From positions 143,989-207,988 of the forward strand of contig ONEF01000002.1 in the NCBI GenBank assembly GCA_900316795.1: 64,000 nt of DNA, read 5' to 3'. The position numbers were made by a program, and so were the translations under genes. This stretch comes from an uncultured Bacteroidales bacterium. GTDB lineage: Bacteria > Bacteroidota > Bacteroidia > Bacteroidales > UBA932. The notes under the pieces were generated by a model. The model ran no database searches and was not told the DNA's origin. It saw nothing but the letters and a program-made list of their open reading frames with translations. Shown here piece after piece: positions 62,997 to 64,000 of this stretch; the stretch's first letter is position 1; every line of letters starts with the position of its first letter.

Positions 62997-63113
62997 TATT
63001 TGACAAGAAATCATTTACAGATGGAGAAAAAGACAAAGGACAAGGAACAGCAAAACAGACTGCCGGCACCTGACAACAAGGCTAAAAAGAAAACCTTCAG
63101 GAAGAAAGGATCA

Positions 63114-63794
63114 ATGAGGATAGATATAATCAGCTGCGTCCCTCAACTTCTTGAAAGCCCGCTGAATTACTCCATTGTAAAAAGGGCGAAAGATAAAGGA
63201 CTTGTCAGCATATTCATCCACGACCTAAGGAACTATGCCACAGGGAAACACAAGAAAACAGACGACTATAGCTATGGTGGTGGCGCCGGTATGGTAATGA
63301 TGGTTGAACCGGTCTATAAAATCATAAAAAAACTTTCAAGGCAGAGAAAATACGATGAGATCATCTATTTGTCTCCCGATGGTGAGCTGTTTGACCAGAA
63401 CATGGCAAACAAAATGTCTCTGATGAAAAACATCATACTTCTTTGCGGACACTATAAAGGAATAGACCAAAGGATCAGGGAGCATCTCATCACCAAAGAG
63501 ATTTCAATAGGCAATTATGTGCTCAGCGGAGGAGAAATAGCCGCTGCCGCCATAGCGGACACTCTGGTAAGACTTATTCCAGGAGCCCTGTCAGATGAAA
63601 CTTCAGCCCTGACAGACAGTTTCCAGAATTCCCTGCTTTCACCTCCTATCTATACAAGACCTGCCGACTTCAAAGGCTGGAAAGTACCAGATATCCTACT
63701 GAGCGGAGATCATGAGAAAATTTCACAATGGCTTGATGAACAGGCCATAGAAAGAACCAAGGCTCTACGCCCTGACCTTTTTTCAGAAAAGTGA
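63114..63794 (+). CDS. trmD: tRNA (guanine-N1-)-methyltransferase
   Basis: A 226-aa SPOUT methyltransferase making m1G37 in tRNA. The TrmD core starts at [21 protein letters not shown]; knot motifs are [23 protein letters not shown] and [13 protein letters not shown]. The start at 63114 has a good Shine-Dalgarno (GAAAGGA). However, the promoter lies far upstream and an in-frame ATG at 63021 would add 31 Lys-rich residues, so a longer form is possible. It is convergent with the rrn operon. Confidence 0.93.
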   Translation: MRIDIISCVPQLLESPLNYSIVKRAKDKGLVSIFIHDLRNYATGKHKKTDDYSYGGGAGMVMMVEPVYKIIKKLSRQRKYDEIIYLSPDGELFDQNMANKMSLMKNIILLCGHYKGIDQRIREHLITKEISIGNYVLSGGEIAAAAIADTLVRLIPGALSDETSALTDSFQNSLLSPPIYTRPADFKGWKVPDILLSGDHEKISQWLDEQAIERTKALRPDLFSEK

Positions 63795-63859
63795 TCTTGA
63801 AGAATCACCATTACCGGAATTGTAGCGGCAACTAACACAAACAGGTTTGTCGAACAACA

Positions 63860-63896
63860 AAAAAAGAAGCCTCCAGATTGCTCTGAAGGCTTCTTT
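63860..63896 (-). terminator. Terminator of the rrn operon
   Basis: A 14-base stem with one mismatch (AAGAAGCCTCCAGA with TCTGAAGGCTTCTT) and a four-base loop. On the minus strand it is followed by a T-run, a few bases after the 5S 3' end. It may also stop trmD transcripts from the other side. Confidence 0.8.
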
Positions 63897-63898
63897 GA

Positions 63899-64000
63899 AG
63901 ATGGCGGCTACCCACTTTCCCACTTGGTATAGCAGTATCATAGGCGTGAACGGGCTTAACTTCTCTGTTCGGGATGGGAAGAGGTGGATCCCCGTTGCTG
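63899..64000 (-). rRNA. rrf: 5S ribosomal RNA, 5' end outside window
   Basis: The reverse complement reads GGGATCCACCTCTTCCCAT, then CCGAACAGAGAAGTTAAGCC, and ends near GTGGGTAGCCGCC, the standard 5S core. About 10 bases of its 5' end are cut by the right edge. The 23S and 16S genes should follow to the right on the same strand. The 3' end position is approximate. Confidence 0.93.

Overview
The window is a stretch of chromosome from a member of the Bacteroidales (phylum Bacteroidota); genus and species cannot be fixed from the sequence alone. The evidence is a short RpoD-type primary sigma factor of the Bacteroidetes kind (286 aa), many TAnnTTTG -7 boxes in front of genes, DUF349, DUF4919, DUF2807 and YidC proteins of Bacteroidetes type, a DPP IV peptidase, and weak Shine-Dalgarno usage. 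The right edge enters a 5S rRNA gene, the 3' end of an rrn operon lying to the right and transcribed leftward.

Layout. 1-5.8 kb: pruA (partial), an ECF sigma factor with a probable membrane anti-sigma partner and a secreted DUF2807 protein, and htpG. 5.9-10.1 kb: an accessory region in which rhuM, higBA and a broken DUF1016 gene all read leftward. Each of these three is preceded by a copy of the same ~80-bp promoter-bearing repeat, and rhuM and higA are followed directly after the stop codon by the same 31-bp element. DUF4919 and TIGR04076 genes and thpR lie between them. 10.1-20.9 kb: a defence island with a DUF4268 protein, a GmrSD-like gene killed by one in-frame stop, a type I restriction-modification operon (hsdM, hsdS, a small two-helix membrane protein, hsdR) and an upstream KAP-family P-loop NTPase with a small lipoprotein. 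21.1-22.4 kb: an intact DUF1016 nuclease in the opposite orientation, apparently with diverged versions of the same flanks. 22.7-25.6 kb: a TfoX-N protein and two tandem paralogous exported proteins.

25.6-63.8 kb is ordinary housekeeping: EamA transporter, dihydroorotase, GT2 synthase, Tex, ClC channel overlapping a Lys/Ala/Pro repeat protein, YgiQ, argS, AGCS symporter, rpoD, dnaN, a DnaQ-like exonuclease, a degenerate FAH-fold protein, YhiN-type flavoprotein, phosphotransacylase-ackA, msrA, a thioesterase, a short ComEC, DPP IV, a RecD-like helicase, TrkH, a HAMP membrane protein, gapA, surE-lpxB-dapF, YggS-yidC-DUF349, and trmD.

The two most unusual signals are at DNA level. (1) The 9-mer ATCGCTGAG occurs 18 times by eye on the two strands together, against about 0.5 expected by chance. 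It lies in coding DNA in several reading frames and in intergenic DNA, and is nearly absent from the restriction island. This resembles an uptake-type or Chi-type signal; comEC and a tfoX-like gene are also in the window. (2) Unrelated toxin/defence-type genes share common 5' and 3' flanks, a cassette-like organisation.
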